A stretch of DNA of 64,000 nt from JAKOUY01 sp037045185 (GCA_037045185.1 JBAOHQ010000014.1:186001-250000); one strand, 5' to 3'. Shown: positions 1-11,219, counted from the stretch's first letter. Translations and numbers: made by a program. The notes: generated by a model not told the origin, from the sequence alone.

Positions 1-2530
1 ACGTCGGTCAGCGTTTGACCCCCCGTGTTGGTGACGACGATTCGCCACAGCGCAGTGCCCTGCCAGGGACGCTCGACCGTTTCCGTCTCAGGCCCGTTGC
101 CGGCGACCCCGTCAACCGACCAGCCTCCGTCACCGAGGGCCGCCGTGGGGTCGCAGTCGTTGGCCACCAATATGCAGATCTCCTTTTCGATGTCGATCGA
201 CGGACCACGAGTGATTGGAGCGCAGTCGCTGCCGGTGTTGGTCTGCTCGTGGTAGGTGACGGTTGCGCTGTTCAGCGAACCCGTTCCGTCTTCACCGCTG
301 GTGATGGTGCAGTCGCCAGCGCTGTCCGTCATCGTCGACGCCACGGTGGCGTTGACCGTGACGGTGTAGACGTGTGCGGCGAGCCCGTCGATCGGAACGT
401 CGCTGACCAGTGCGGTCTGTTCGACGCCGTCCCAGGAAACGTTCGGGCTGACGCCGCCGGTGGTGTTCACCGCCGTTGCCGACACGATGGTGATGCCCTC
501 GCCGAAGGCCAGGGTGTCGCTGAGGTCGTAGGTGTCTGCCAGACGGCCGGCATTGCGCACCGTGATCGTGTAGACGACGGTCACGTTGCCCGCTGCGTCG
601 GTGAGCGGCAGCGGATCGACCACCGACTTGGTCAACGTGACACCCGGGTACGTATTGGTCACCGTCAGCGCCGCGCCCGCCTCGTTGGTCACCTCCACGG
701 GATCGGCTGGTGAGTAACTGGGAACGCCGCCGTCGCTTTCCAACTCCTCGACCGTGCACGACGATCCGTCGGCGATGCCGTCAACCTCGACGGTCGTTCC
801 GTCGGCGGGCAGCTCGACATCAAACGTTCGCTCCGTGCCACGCGGGTCGGTGCACGTCACCGTCACCGGGAACGAATCTGCGTCGCCCAGCGCGTCGGTG
901 GTCACCGGGTCGATGATTGCCTTGGCGAGCGTCAGCGTTCCGGGTGGTGCGATGGTCACGTTGGCAGTGTCGGTGTCCGACACCGGCGGCAGATCGCTCG
1001 GCGGGGTACCGCTGACCTCGGCCGTATTCGGGGCGATATCTGTGGTCAGGTCGGTGCTCTCGCACGTCCAACTCACCACCGCCCCCGGTGCCATGAGCGC
1101 CAGTGCACCTTGCTCGGCTGAGGTTGCCGCGCAGGCGGCCACCTCGGCGTCGGTCACCGTCACCTCGGATAATGGGAGACCGCCGGTGTTGGTGACGACG
1201 ATTCGCCACAGCGCCGTCGCACCTAGCCGGCGGACGGCCGCCTCGGTGTCCGGACCATTCCCGGCGACACCGTCGATCGACCAGCCCCCTGATCCGATCG
1301 CCGCCGACGGGTCACAGTCGTTTTCGACGGAGATGCACACTTCCTTTTCGATATCGATCGACGGCGGGCGCGTTGCCGGCGTGCAGTCGTCGTCCGTGGC
1401 GGTCTGGTCGTGGTAGGTGACCCCGGCCGAGTTGGTGTACCCCGAGCCGTTCTCGCCGATGTCTGCGGTGCAGTCGCCGGCAGCGTCGGAGAGCGTCGAT
1501 GACACCGTGACCTCGACGGTCACCGTGTACACGTGCTCGGCCTGACCGGCGATCGGCGCATCCGCCACGACGGTGGTCTGCCCCGGCCGTCCCAGTCGCT
1601 ACGCGGTGTCATGCCGCCGGTGGTGTTCGTCACGGTCGCCGAGACGATCGTGATTCCCTCGCCGAAGGCCAGCGTGTCGGTCAGGTCGTAGGTGTCGTCG
1701 GCCACGGCGAGGTTCTTCACGGTGATGTCGTAGGTCACGGTGGCCGTTCCGTCCGCAGCCGTGACCGGCAACGGGTCGACCACCGTCTTGGTGACGCTCA
1801 CCCCGGGGAAGGTGTTGGTGACGTTGACGAGCGCCGGCTCGGTGTTGACCACGGAGACCTGGTCGGCGGGCTCGTAGCTCGGCACTCCGCCATCCGCGTC
1901 CGTCTCGGTGACCGTGCAGGTCGAGCCGTCGGGGATCCCGGTGATCTCTACCTTCGTACCGTCGGCGGGCAGGTCGACCGAGTGCTCGGTCACCGTGCCG
2001 CGCGGATCGGTGCAGGTGACCGTCACCGGGTACGTGGTTGCGTCGCCGAGCGAGTCGTCGGCCACCGGGTCGTCGAGGATTTTGACGAGGGTGTAGACAC
2101 CCGGCTTGGCGATGACCACGTTGGCGGTGTCGGTGTCGGTGGGATTCTGCCCGATCACTGGCGTCGCGGTGACCTGCGCCGTGTTCGGAGCAATGTCGGC
2201 GGTGAGGTCGGTGGACTCGCAGGTCCAACGGACGACCGCGCCGGGAACCATCCGGGCCAGGCCATCATGATCGGTACTCGTCGCCGCGCAGCCGGAGACG
2301 ACGGGGTCGGTGACCACGACGTTGGTGAGCACCTGCTGACCGGTGTTGGTGACCACGATGCGCCACAGTGCGGTGGCGCCAAGGCGACGCACCCCTGTTT
2401 CGCCGGTCGGCCCATCACCGGGTGTCGAATCAACCGACCATCCGCCCGCGCCGACGGCGGCCTCAGGGTCACAATCGTTCGCCGCTGACAGGCAGATCTC
2501 CTTTTCGATGTCGATCGCTGCGGGTGGCAC
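1..2530 (-). repeat. Tandem DUF11/DUF5979 coding repeats, period about 1,160 bp
   Basis: The same landmark (cttttcga, encoding IDIEKEI/V) recurs at 2501, 1344 and 183, so the units are 1,157 and 1,161 bp long. Each encodes about 387 residues: IDIEKE..NDCDP, a GGWSVDG turn, RRLGATALWRIVVTNTG, TCESTDLT.DIAPNTA, VTCTDPRGT, and DTLAFGEGITIVSA. The 1,157 value is one base short of 1,158 (386 codons) and identifies the deletion near 1585. The third unit runs off the left edge. Long near-identical repeats like these often misassemble, so the true copy number may differ. Confidence 0.85.
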
Positions 2531-5500
2531 GAGCGCGAGGTCGATCGACAGGTTGGACAGCGAATCGTTGGGATCGCCGACACCGTGGATGTCGTCTCCC
2601 TCCGGCTCGTCGCCGGTCAGTGCGGCACCGGACACGGTTGCCGACAGCGTGAACTCGTTGGACACGATGCTGCCGTCTGGTCCGGCGACGGCGTCGTGGG
2701 AGCGGTCGTCGTTCTCGTCCACGTCGCCGGACGCGGGCGCGGGCGTCAACACCCAACCGGACAGGAGCCCCCCGGACTGGAACTCGGTCCCGGGCACTTC
2801 CACTCGATATTTGCCGGGCGGCAGGTCCGTGAAGTGGTAGACCCCTGCCGAGGTTGTCGTGGTGTCCACCAGATACGGGTCGGCACCGCCGAGGTACCAC
2901 AACTTGACGGTCACCCCATCGGGGACAAGACGGTCGATCGACGGGTCGTATGCGCCATCGCCGTCGCGGTCGGCGAACACCAGGTCACCGACGCGCAGCC
3001 CAACCGTACGCACGGCAACCAGATTGGAAGCCAGCTGCTGGAACGCTGCGTTGCTCGAGTACGTCGAGGAGAAGGCGGTGAAGCGGTTCAAGTAGCGATC
3101 GTCGGCCTTGTTGGCTGTGCTCGAAAACGGATCGGCGGTGTCGCCGGCCTGAGTGGTGAAGGTCATCGTCAGTCCGGAGGTCGCCGGGACGGCGGTCGGC
3201 GACAGGTTCGCCGACCCGACCATCTTCAGTGCGGTGACGTCGGCGAAGGAGGCCGGGCAACCGGCCGAGCCGAACTGGGCCTGGGTACACCACACGTTGG
3301 TGTTGGTGTTGAGGTTCTGGTTGACCGTGTTCGACGCGTCGGAGGTGTAGTACATCGTGTGCGGGTACGCGGCTCCGCCGCTGCTCGTCACCACCGGTGC
3401 GCCGGTCAAGGCGTACTCGCCGGTGAAGTTCGAGCCGGGCGAGCGCGTCAACCCGGTTGCCGACGCATCGCCGTTGTAGGGGATCAGTTCGATAATCGTC
3501 GGCGCTCCGACGGTGAGGGTGCCGGAGAGGTTCCGAATTGCCAGGCTGTAGGTCTGATCGTCGTTGACCAGATCGAGCGGCGCGTCAACGGTCTTGCGCA
3601 ACTGCAGCCCACCGGCCTGATCGAGGACCACGGTGTGGTCGTCGCTCTTGGGCAGCAACCTGTCGCCGGTGAGCGTGGCGGTGTTGACGAGCGCGGTGCC
3701 TTGCGTGAGGAACGGGTCGGTGCCGGTGCAGATTCTTCGGTTGGGAATCGTCGTGTTCGGCGTGATCGTGCCGAGCAGCCACGTCAGCCTGGTCTTGCCG
3801 GCCGACGGCGTGTCGTATTCGACGGAGGTTGCTGGCGTGCCGCCGGTAATCGCTGCGGTGCAGTCGGCGTCGTAGACGGCGCCCGGTGGCAGCACGTCCA
3901 CGATTGTCACGTTGGTGATCGGCGTCGGCTGTTCGGCCAGTGAGCTGATCGTCGGGATGATCTCCCATACCACCTGATTGCCGGCGACGGCGGCCCCGGT
4001 GGTGCCGACGACCGCGGCCCCGTCTCCGATGCCGTCGACCCTGATGGTCTGCTTCTGCAGTGCGGAGGTGGCTCGGATGACCGTCACCCGATCTCCGTCG
4101 ATATTCGAATTCTCCGGTGACGGCAGGTACGCCCGGGACGTCCAGTTCGGTCGGTCTTGGTCGGAGCGGGCCGCTCCGAAGTTGGCGATCACTGCTCCGG
4201 CCGGGATGGTGTCACCGGCGTGCGGACCACCTAGGAAGGTGTCGCGAACGCGGAACGGGATGAACATTCGGTAGTCAATCCCTGGCTCCTGAACGTACAG
4301 CTCGCCGGTCTCCGGGTCGGTTGCCGGACGAGCTCGCACGGCATTCACCGCATCGATTCCGCCGGGGACGGAATTCGGGTCGGTGAACCAGCCTGCGGGG
4401 GCCGCACCGTCATCGCATCGTTTCGAGGCCATCGAGGCCCAGGTACCGGTGTAGCGGCCGGTGGAGAGGTCGTAGCCTCCGCTCAGCGGGTCGTCTCCGC
4501 TCACCGGGATGTTGGCGTATTCGAAGATCCAGCGGGAATTCATCGCCTGGTTTGCCGTCGCTGTCGCCGCGACGTCGACCATGTATGCGTACAAGCTGGC
4601 GCTGCCACCGGTCATCGTCGCCGATGTCGGAGCAAGCTGTGCCATGGTGTTGTCGAAGACGTCGCACCACCGCGAGTTGGTCCAACCCGGCGAAACCGAC
4701 GAGTTACGCCAGATGATCATCGCTTCAAACGTCTGACCTGGGGAAAGGGTTGCTTGTCCGTCGTGCGTCGTCGCCGATCCCTGGATCACGTTGTAGCTGT
4801 TCGTGTACGGCGTCAAGGCGTTGACCAGGTACTTTCCGAACGAGCCTGCCCCGAGGTTGAACGTCGTCGGGCCGGCGACGTTGTTCGAGATGGTGGGCGG
4901 CGTCGTCGGCATCGGGGCGCACTGCAGTGAGGTGGTCGACGTCGCGTCGACGGACTCCGGTTGGCAGTAGCCGGGTTCCAGTTCGTCGCCGAAGTTGGAG
5001 GTCGTCCCGCTGACGCCAGTGGGATCGAACCCTCCCACTCGGTTGGTGAGCGAGACGGATCCGCGCCCGTCCCCCGGGGTGCCGTCGGCGGCGTCGATGG
5101 AACTCAGGGGAATGAAGACCTGCACCCGGTAGCTGGCGACGTAATACGGCCCCGCTGCCAGCGAGCTGCCACCGGCGGCGACGGTCGGGTAGCGCTTGCC
5201 GGTCATGTCGATGCCGCTGAAGGTCAGCTGGTAATCCGAGGTCTGGTCGCCAGGGTTGGTGCGAGTTGCCGAGCAGGTGCCCGAGTTGACCACCGTTGAC
5301 GATTGGGTGGAGAAGGAGCCGTACGGCCCGTTCATACCGCCGACGGTCCCGACGAACGGGCTCGTATTCGGGATGCATTCCACGATCGCATAGCGGAAGT
5401 CGGTCAGTGCATTGACGATGGCACCGGAGCGGAACTGGGCGACAACGTCCTCGGTGATCGTGATCGGCTGCTGGAGCGCCTCCACCCCGACGGCGCGGTC

Positions 5501-6921
5501 GGAGGAGATGGCGATCACGACGTAGGTGATATAGCCGGCTTCGAGCCCGTTGCCGATGTCGCGTCGTACGGCGTCGGCGTTGAAGAAGCCTCGCTTGGAG
5601 AGGTCGTAGCGCGGCGCGGCGGTGATGTCGATCGGCCCGTACTCCACCGGCCCGTCGGGGACGGCGGTCGGCACGTTGCCGGCGTCGACGGCGTACGTGC
5701 GAGCCGACATCTGCAGGCTCGACCCGTTCGGCGAGGTGGTGTAGGGCTTGAACACCGGCTGAAACGTCACGGCTGAGCCGGTTTGCGACCATGTGCCGAG
5801 ATTGCACCGCAGTACGATGCTCGTGGTTCCGGCCGGGGGCGTCGAACCGCCAGCGATCACCGTTCCGCTCGGCATCGCCACGATCTGGCTCGGCGGCGTG
5901 GCTACCGCCGCCGCCGCCCGGCGTGCAACGAGCCGGAATGCGCTCGAAGTTGCCGCTGGCGCCATCGATGAAGGTGACCGTCTGTTCGACGACGACGTTG
6001 CTCAGCGTCGGTGACGACGATGTCGACGACGAGGCGGTCACGGCGAGGGTGTAGGTGACGGTGTCTGCCGTTCGTACGACCATGTTCTGGCTGGCGCAGT
6101 CGTATCCAGGCTGCGCGCAGTTCGTCGTGTCGAAGGTCGGGGCCCCGTCGTAGACGGCGGGAAGGCTGGTGGCTCCGTCGATCGGGATCTTGATATCCAG
6201 CTCCCAGTCGGGACGAACGAGGGTGTTCAGCACGATCGGTGGTGTGTCCTCGGCGTACGGGAACGTCGCACTGCTCCCCACGGTTGGGGGCGATGTCCGC
6301 GGCGTGTCGCCGGCAGGGCTCAGGACGTACACCTGGGTTGGTCGACGTCACCCGGATGGCAACCTCCGTACACGGGTCGAGGGGCAGGTCGGTGAGCGTC
6401 CAGGTGCCGTTCGCCGCTGGCGTCGTCGACTTCAACACGGCACCGGTCGCCACGCAGACGAGGTCCACGGTCGCCGCGCTGAAGGCCGGTTCGGTCAGGC
6501 CGGGGGTCGTGATCGTCTCGGCGGTGCCGTCGGCGTCGGTGTCGATCCGAATCGTCCCGCTGATCGGGGCGACGATCCGCGCGCTCTCGGCGGGTTCAGG
6601 CTGTGCTGTGGTGTCGGGGGTTGAGGCCGGGGTGGTGTCCGGCGTGGTTGTCGGGCTGGTTGTCGTGGACGGTGGCACGGTGGTCGAGGAGTCGGGGGCG
6701 GTTCCCGTGTTGGGCACCGTGGTCGGGTCGGGCGCGACCGAGGTTGGGGTGCTGGCCGCCGACGGCGGCGTCGCCGGCTCCTGCTGCCGGGCGACCGGGT
6801 GACCCGCCCGACCAGGTGCGGCCGAGACCGGCCCGGCGACGGCCATCGTGGCCAGCGAACCGAGCAGCACCATCGCCGCGGTGACCAGGCGCTGACGCCG
6901 GACCATGTTTGACCTTCTCAT
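1..6921 (-). CDS. Giant secreted DUF11-repeat surface protein, 3' end outside window, three frame breaks
   Basis: Probable cell-surface or sheath protein. The start at 6921 has a good ribosome site (GTGGAG, 5 nt upstream) and gives a signal peptide (MRRSN-MVRRQRLV, hydrophobic core, cleavage near VSA-AP). A Pro/Thr/Ser-rich linker follows, then a long beta-rich region, an SdrD-B-like domain (VGDLVFADRDGDGAYDP, nt about 2990-2560), and DUF11 modules alternating with DUF5979-like blocks (VTCTDPRGT). The reading frame changes near nt 6335, 5910 and 1585, while recognisable protein continues across each point; the last is confirmed as a one-base loss by comparison with the neighbouring repeat unit. 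The C-terminus lies beyond position 1, so a sorting signal cannot be checked, although three sortases are encoded nearby. At least 2,300 residues are visible. Adhesin, sheath or S-layer-like roles are all possible. Confidence 0.8.
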
Positions 6922-7106
6922 CTGTGCTCCACCGCTTTTCAGACATCTCCAATTTCAAACGGACGTATCTTACAGGGAGTTGTCCGTGAGACCCACTCCG
7001 CCGCCCGCCGCCGCGTCGGACTCGGACGCGTTCGCGTACGTGTCGCGTAGGTGGGCACCACCGTGACGTCTCCACAAACTCAGACCAGGTACGGCGCATC
7101 GGCTCC
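6922..7106. promoter_or_regulatory. Upstream region shared by the surface protein and the GNAT gene
   Basis: Divergent intergenic region. The part nearest 6922-6985 is AT-richer than its surroundings and carries, on the minus strand, TAAGAT (about 55 nt before the surface-protein start) as a possible -10, followed by the GTGGAG ribosome site. I see no convincing -35 and no operator-like palindrome. Confidence 0.35.
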
Positions 7107-7112
7107 TACGCT
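7107..7112 (+). promoter_or_regulatory. -10 hexamer TACGCT, GNAT gene
   Basis: TACGCT lies 7 nt before the ATG at 7120, with no Shine-Dalgarno sequence between. It supports that ATG over the in-frame GTG at 7051 and suggests a leaderless transcript. Confidence 0.5.
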
Positions 7113-7119
7113 GCGTCGA

Positions 7120-8127
7120 ATGTTGCCGCTACGCACACCACGGCTGACGGTCCGCCAACTCGGCCTCGGCGACGTGCCGATCATCGCCAACTATCGCAAC
7201 GACGGCGACGTCGCCATGTACCAGGATTGGACGCTGCCGTACAGCGACCACCGACTCGCCGCTCACGTCGCTGGCGAAGCCGATGGGGGCATCGACTACG
7301 CCGCCGGCACGAACCTCGGCATCGAATTCGACGGGACGTTGATCGGTGATCTGTACGTGCGTGTCGACGACGGTCTGGCCGACATGGGCTGGACGCTGCG
7401 TACCGGCTGGCAGGGTCGCGGCCTCGGCCGTGAAGCGGTCAGCGCGGTGGTCGAGCAGTTGTTCACCGCCTTCGGCGTCCACCGGATCGCCGCCGAGATG
7501 CACGTCGACAACATCGCTTCGGCGCGGCTGTGCGAGGCGGTCGGGATGACCTTCGAGGCCCGAACGCGGATGAACTATCCCGGCCGCATGGGTTGGGAGG
7601 ACAACCTGTACTACGCGATGTTGCTCGCCGAATGGCGGCAGTGGGTCGGCCGGTCGCGCCGGCGCCCGGACAAGGTTGCGCTGGTCGAGCTCGGCCCGAG
7701 CAACGTTGGGCGGTACGCCGCATTGCGCACTCATCGGTCTCAGGAGCGGCTGGTGGCGCCGATGCCCAAGAGCTTCCGCGACGCACTCTTCCCCGAGGTG
7801 GTCGGCGGCTCACCGGTGGTGCCGTGGATGCGCGGGATCGAGGCAGACGGCTCCCCGGCCGGGTTCGTGATGCTCAGCGAAGCCACCGCGCACCACCCCG
7901 AGCCGTACCTGTGGCGACTGCTGATCGACCGCATGGAGCAACGGCGGGGCATCGGTGAGGTCGCCGTTGGTCAGGTGATCGAACGGCTACGCGCCGCCGG
8001 CCACGCCTCGCTGATGGTCAGCTGGGTCGACGGCCCAGGCAGCCCGCGGCGCTTCTACGAGCGACTCGGTTTCGTTCCCACCGGAGAGATCGACCACGGC
8101 GAGATCGTCGCTCGCCTCACCTGGTAG
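7120..8127 (+). CDS. Tandem GNAT-family N-acetyltransferase
   Basis: Two GNAT folds in one chain of 335 residues. The N-terminal domain (about 1-165) is RimJ/RimL-like and starts LRTPRLTVRQLG; it carries the acetyl-CoA loop QGRGLG near residues 98-103 and DNIASARLCEAVGM. The C-terminal domain (about 190-335) has RRGIGEVAVGQVIERL near 274 and a terminal RFYERLGFVPTGE. Such proteins move an acetyl group from acetyl-CoA to an amine; the substrate cannot be read from sequence. The ATG at 7120 is chosen because a -10 hexamer sits 7 nt upstream and the LRTPRLTLR family start follows directly. The gene is convergent with the methyltransferase that ends 29 bp downstream and appears to be a single-gene unit. 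Confidence 0.85.
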   Translation: MLPLRTPRLTVRQLGLGDVPIIANYRNDGDVAMYQDWTLPYSDHRLAAHVAGEADGGIDYAAGTNLGIEFDGTLIGDLYVRVDDGLADMGWTLRTGWQGRGLGREAVSAVVEQLFTAFGVHRIAAEMHVDNIASARLCEAVGMTFEARTRMNYPGRMGWEDNLYYAMLLAEWRQWVGRSRRRPDKVALVELGPSNVGRYAALRTHRSQERLVAPMPKSFRDALFPEVVGGSPVVPWMRGIEADGSPAGFVMLSEATAHHPEPYLWRLLIDRMEQRRGIGEVAVGQVIERLRAAGHASLMVSWVDGPGSPRRFYERLGFVPTGEIDHGEIVARLTW

Positions 8128-8156
8128 CCACGCCGCCGTTGGCCGGTGTCGCGAGA

Positions 8157-8948
8157 TCAGCGGGTGAGATGGGCGACGGCGAACAGGCGTCGGAAGGACA
8201 ACACCGTCCCGTACGACCGGGCGGGATAGGCCTGGCGGAGCAGGTCTCGATAGTCGTGGTCGAACTCGTCCCTGCGCTCCTCGGGCACAGCGGACAGCAC
8301 CGGCCGAAAGCCCGTGCCGCGCATCCACTGCCACACCGGATCGTCCCCGGCGAGCACGTGGAAGTAGGTCGACTCCCACACGTCGACGAGATCGACCCCG
8401 TTGCAGGCCCACAACGCCTCGACGTAGTCAGCCGTGTCTGGGACGTTCTGCCATCTCGACAGCGAGGCATGTTCGTCGCCGACGACGTCACGCCACTTCG
8501 GCGATCGGCGGAGGTCATCGATCAACGTGTGCGACGGGTCGGCGTAGTTGCCGGGAACCTGGAAGGCCAGCCAACCGTTGGCGGCGACCATGCCGGCCAG
8601 GTGGGGCAGGACGTTGATGTGCTGCGGTACCCACTGCAGCGCGGCGTTGGAGACGACCACGTCGGCCGGGCGCGACGCGTGCCAGATGGCAAGGTCTCCC
8701 TCGACGAAGTGCAGGCGGTCGTCGGCCATCGCCGTGGCCGTGGCGATCATCTCCGGGCTCGAGTCGACACCGAGCACCTCGGCACGTGGCCAACGCTTGG
8801 CCAACGTGGCGGTCAGGTTTCCTGGTCCGCAGCCGAGGTCGACGACGAATGACGGCTCGACCGATGGCTGCACTCGCGCCAACAGGTCGTCGAACGGCCG
8901 GCCTCGCTCGGCGGCGAACCGTCCGTACTGCACGGGATCCCAACGCAC
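8157..8948 (-). CDS. tam: Trans-aconitate 2-methyltransferase-like SAM methyltransferase
   Basis: 263 residues, the usual Tam length. Tam methylates trans-aconitate, an inhibitory by-product of the citric acid cycle, using S-adenosylmethionine. SAM motif I is VVDLGCGPGN near residues 36-45, the acidic end of beta-2 is LGVDSSPEMI, and the Tam hallmark SNAALQWVPQH follows; the family-typical YFHVL.GDDPVWQWMRGTG and LRQAYP.R..G blocks are present in the C-terminal half. The start is GTG with WDP (MRWDPVQYGRFA), the standard Tam N-terminus, and TACCGT lies 7 nt upstream. It is convergent with the GNAT gene. The family is clear; the exact substrate is inferred. Confidence 0.88.
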   Translation of the reverse strand: MRWDPVQYGRFAAERGRPFDDLLARVQPSVEPSFVVDLGCGPGNLTATLAKRWPRAEVLGVDSSPEMIATATAMADDRLHFVEGDLAIWHASRPADVVVSNAALQWVPQHINVLPHLAGMVAANGWLAFQVPGNYADPSHTLIDDLRRSPKWRDVVGDEHASLSRWQNVPDTADYVEALWACNGVDLVDVWESTYFHVLAGDDPVWQWMRGTGFRPVLSAVPEERRDEFDHDYRDLLRQAYPARSYGTVLSFRRLFAVAHLTR

Positions 8949-8955
8949 GCCCAGG

Positions 8956-8961
8956 ACGGTA
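8956..8961 (-). promoter_or_regulatory. -10 hexamer TACCGT, tam
   Basis: On the minus strand TACCGT is 7 nt before the GTG start at 8948, with no ribosome site between. It fits a leaderless promoter. Confidence 0.5.
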
Positions 8962-9088
8962 CCGGTTGCGTGGTTGCGGCAGCGCCGCGCGGCTGACTCT
9001 ACGATGACCGTATCGATGTTCCAGACCAGCAGCAGCTTGCCGGTGAGCGGGTCAACGCTGTCGGCCCCGAGGCTGAAAGGATCGGACG

Positions 9089-9937
9089 ATGAGCGACACG
9101 CTCGAGCAGGTCACCGGGCCGATTGCTGAACACGGCGAAGGCCCATGTTGGTCCCCATCGTGGGGCGGCCTCCGCTGGGTCGACATGACCCGCGGTGACA
9201 TCCTTGAGCTGGTCGACGGCGAGGTCACCCGCACCCACGTCGACCGCATTGCCGCCGTGGTGCGTCCGCGATCGGTCGGCGGGGCGATCATCGCCGTCGA
9301 GCGCGGCGTCATCGCCGTCGGCGCCGCCGGAGCGGTTGAGCGGCGCATCGAGCTGTGGACGAGCGAGGCCATCCGAATGAACGAAGGCGGCTGCGCCCCG
9401 GACGGCTCGTTCTATTGCGGCAGCATGGCCTACGACAAGACGGTCGGTGCGGCCACCCTGTACCGGATCAGTGCCGACTTCGAGGTGAGCACTGCCGTGG
9501 CCGACGTCACGATCTCGAACGGCATCGACTGGTCGGCCGACGGCTCTCTCGCCTTCTACATCGACACCGCCACACAGCGCATCGACGTTTTCGATTGGAG
9601 CCCGGACCGAGGTCTCGAAGGGCGCCGGCCGTTCGTCGAGATCCGCGACGGTGGACGGCCCGACGGTTTGACGATCGATGCCGACGGCTGTATCTGGACG
9701 GCGATCGCCAACGCCGGTGAGGTGCACCGCTACACCCCCGACGGCGTGCTCGACCACGTCATCGAGGTGCCCGCATCGAAGGTCACCGCCTGCACCTTCG
9801 GAGACGACGACCTCGGCACGCTGTACATCACCACGTCGCAAGAGAAGGTCGATGTGGAGGCCGACCCGCTGGCCGGGTCGCTGTTCCGAGTTCGTCCCGG
9901 TGTCGTCGGTCGCCCTGTGCGGACGTTCGGCGCCTGA
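9089..9937 (+). CDS. SMP-30/gluconolactonase-family lactonase
   Basis: 282-residue six-bladed beta-propeller enzyme of the SMP-30/LRE family. These hydrolyse sugar lactones with one divalent metal. The expected metal ligands are visible: Glu in HGEGPCW near 17, Asn in SNGIDWS, and Asp in PDGLTIDADG; NEGGCAPDGSFYCGSM is the typical substrate-loop region. Unlike most neighbours this gene has a real ribosome site (AAAGGA, 7 nt before the ATG), so its transcript is probably leadered. The PhzF gene starts 10 bp after its stop, so the two are likely co-transcribed. Substrate unknown. Confidence 0.85.
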   Translation: MSDTLEQVTGPIAEHGEGPCWSPSWGGLRWVDMTRGDILELVDGEVTRTHVDRIAAVVRPRSVGGAIIAVERGVIAVGAAGAVERRIELWTSEAIRMNEGGCAPDGSFYCGSMAYDKTVGAATLYRISADFEVSTAVADVTISNGIDWSADGSLAFYIDTATQRIDVFDWSPDRGLEGRRPFVEIRDGGRPDGLTIDADGCIWTAIANAGEVHRYTPDGVLDHVIEVPASKVTACTFGDDDLGTLYITTSQEKVDVEADPLAGSLFRVRPGVVGRPVRTFGA

Positions 9938-9947
9938 GGGGGCGGTG

Positions 9948-10793
9948 ATGAGGGTCGACTACGTCGACGTCTTCGGCCTGGTTCCGTTCTCCGGCAACCC
10001 GGTCGCCGTGATTCACGATTCCGGGTCGCTGTCCGATGGCGAGATGTTGGCCATTGCCCGGTGGACGAACCTGTCGGAAACCGCCTTCCTGACGACGCCC
10101 ACATCGGCCGGGGCCGACTACGCGTTGCGGATCTTCACCACCGAAGGCGAGTTGCCCTTCGCTGGACACCCGACGCTCGGTGCCGCTCATGCCTGGCTCG
10201 GGTCCAACGATGCTGCATCCACGAACCGGCAACGCCTTGTCCAGGAGTGCGCCGCCGGTCTGATCGAACTGCGTCGCGATGCACACCTTGCCTTTCGGGC
10301 CCCGCCGCTGCAACGGGGCGGGCCGTTGACTCCCGATGAGCTCGCCGATGTCGCCTCCACGCTCGTACTCGAGGTCGACGCCATGGTCGACGCCGCGTGG
10401 TGCGACAACGGGCCAGGATGGATCGGCGTTTTGCTCAACAGCGCCGACGACGTCCTCGCCCTGCAGCCGACCGTCGCCTCACTCGGCAACGTCTGTGTCG
10501 GCGTCGCCGGACCGCATGCACCGGCAGACGCCGAATCCCTCGGTGCGCAGGTCGAGGTGCGAACCTTCTACCCGACCTACGGGACCATCGGCGAAGACGT
10601 CGCCACCGGGTCGTTCAACGCCGCGCTGGCCCAGTGGCTGGTCCCGCTCGGACGGCTTCCGCAGCGCTTCACCGCACGGCAGGGCACACTCCTCGGGCGC
10701 GACGCCCGACTCCACGTCGAGGCCGTCGGTGCCGACGTGTGGGTCGGAGGCGCGACGAGAACTCTGGTGTCAGGCGAGCTGACAGTGGACTGA
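9948..10793 (+). CDS. PhzF-family isomerase/epimerase-like protein
   Basis: 281 residues with a diaminopimelate-epimerase-type fold in two halves. The catalytic Glu of the family is at E44 (NLSETAFL); IFTTEGELPFAGHPTLGAAH follows, and the second half has the typical GEDVATGSFNAALAQWL. PhzF of phenazine synthesis isomerises a trans-2,3-dihydro-3-hydroxyanthranilate, but most homologues, and probably this one, act elsewhere; no other phenazine gene is present. The ATG at 9948 follows the lactonase stop by 10 bp. A much longer same-frame extension upstream is only read-through under the lactonase gene. Confidence 0.85.
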   Translation: MRVDYVDVFGLVPFSGNPVAVIHDSGSLSDGEMLAIARWTNLSETAFLTTPTSAGADYALRIFTTEGELPFAGHPTLGAAHAWLGSNDAASTNRQRLVQECAAGLIELRRDAHLAFRAPPLQRGGPLTPDELADVASTLVLEVDAMVDAAWCDNGPGWIGVLLNSADDVLALQPTVASLGNVCVGVAGPHAPADAESLGAQVEVRTFYPTYGTIGEDVATGSFNAALAQWLVPLGRLPQRFTARQGTLLGRDARLHVEAVGADVWVGGATRTLVSGELTVD

Positions 10794-11219
10794 TCTGGCG
10801 TGCGCGTTGGCCGCCGACGTGGGTGCCCAGACCGGTAGCTGACATCGACCTCACGTCGCTGTCGGGGAACGCCTGCCCTGCGACGTGGACGCGGTCGAAG
10901 TCGAGGCTGCGTGTGGAGTCTGTCGCTGGCTCGCCCGGCACGAACTGGCCTGCTGGCCATGGCGTCGAGATCGATCGACGGGATCGCGACGCCGCGTCGA
11001 CCAGCTTCGACCGCAGACCGATGCAAGTCTCGCAGCACGGCGTCCTCGATGGTCACGTGTACGTAGTACATGTGAAAGTCGTCAACAACTACAGCAACAT
11101 CATGAGTCTGTACGGCGTCGTCGGCTCGGCGGCCTACACCGACTTCGCCCCTTGATCCCAGCCGAGTGCATCACCGTGACCCCGAAAACCTCGGGCACAG
11201 GTGAGCGGCGTCGACCTCG
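10794..11219. other. Intergenic stretch without a recognisable gene
   Basis: 426 bp between two convergent genes. The minus strand from 11071 encodes about 45 residues of plausible composition (MYYVHVTIEDAVLRDLH, then IPSIDLDAMASRPV) before it becomes Arg-rich shadow sequence; I do not recognise it, and it may be a decayed fragment. A short stem CCCGA-AAACC-TCGGG at 11181-11195 could be a weak terminator. Confidence 0.4.

Noticed and set aside
4725..5900. Long minus-strand open frame continuing after the surface-protein break at 5910
   Set aside because: Past the break this frame is Arg/Ala/His-rich with no beta-domain pattern; the real protein continues in another frame with ordinary surface-protein sequence.
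9948..10793. Phenazine biosynthesis from the PhzF-like gene
   Set aside because: No phzA/B/C/D/E/G neighbours; lone PhzF-family proteins are widespread with other roles.
10794..11219. tRNA, small RNA or transposon remnant in the only gene-free stretch over 300 bp
   Set aside because: No cloverleaf, no terminal inverted repeats and no transposase-like peptide could be seen by eye; the short peptide MYYVHVTIEDAV is not recognisable.
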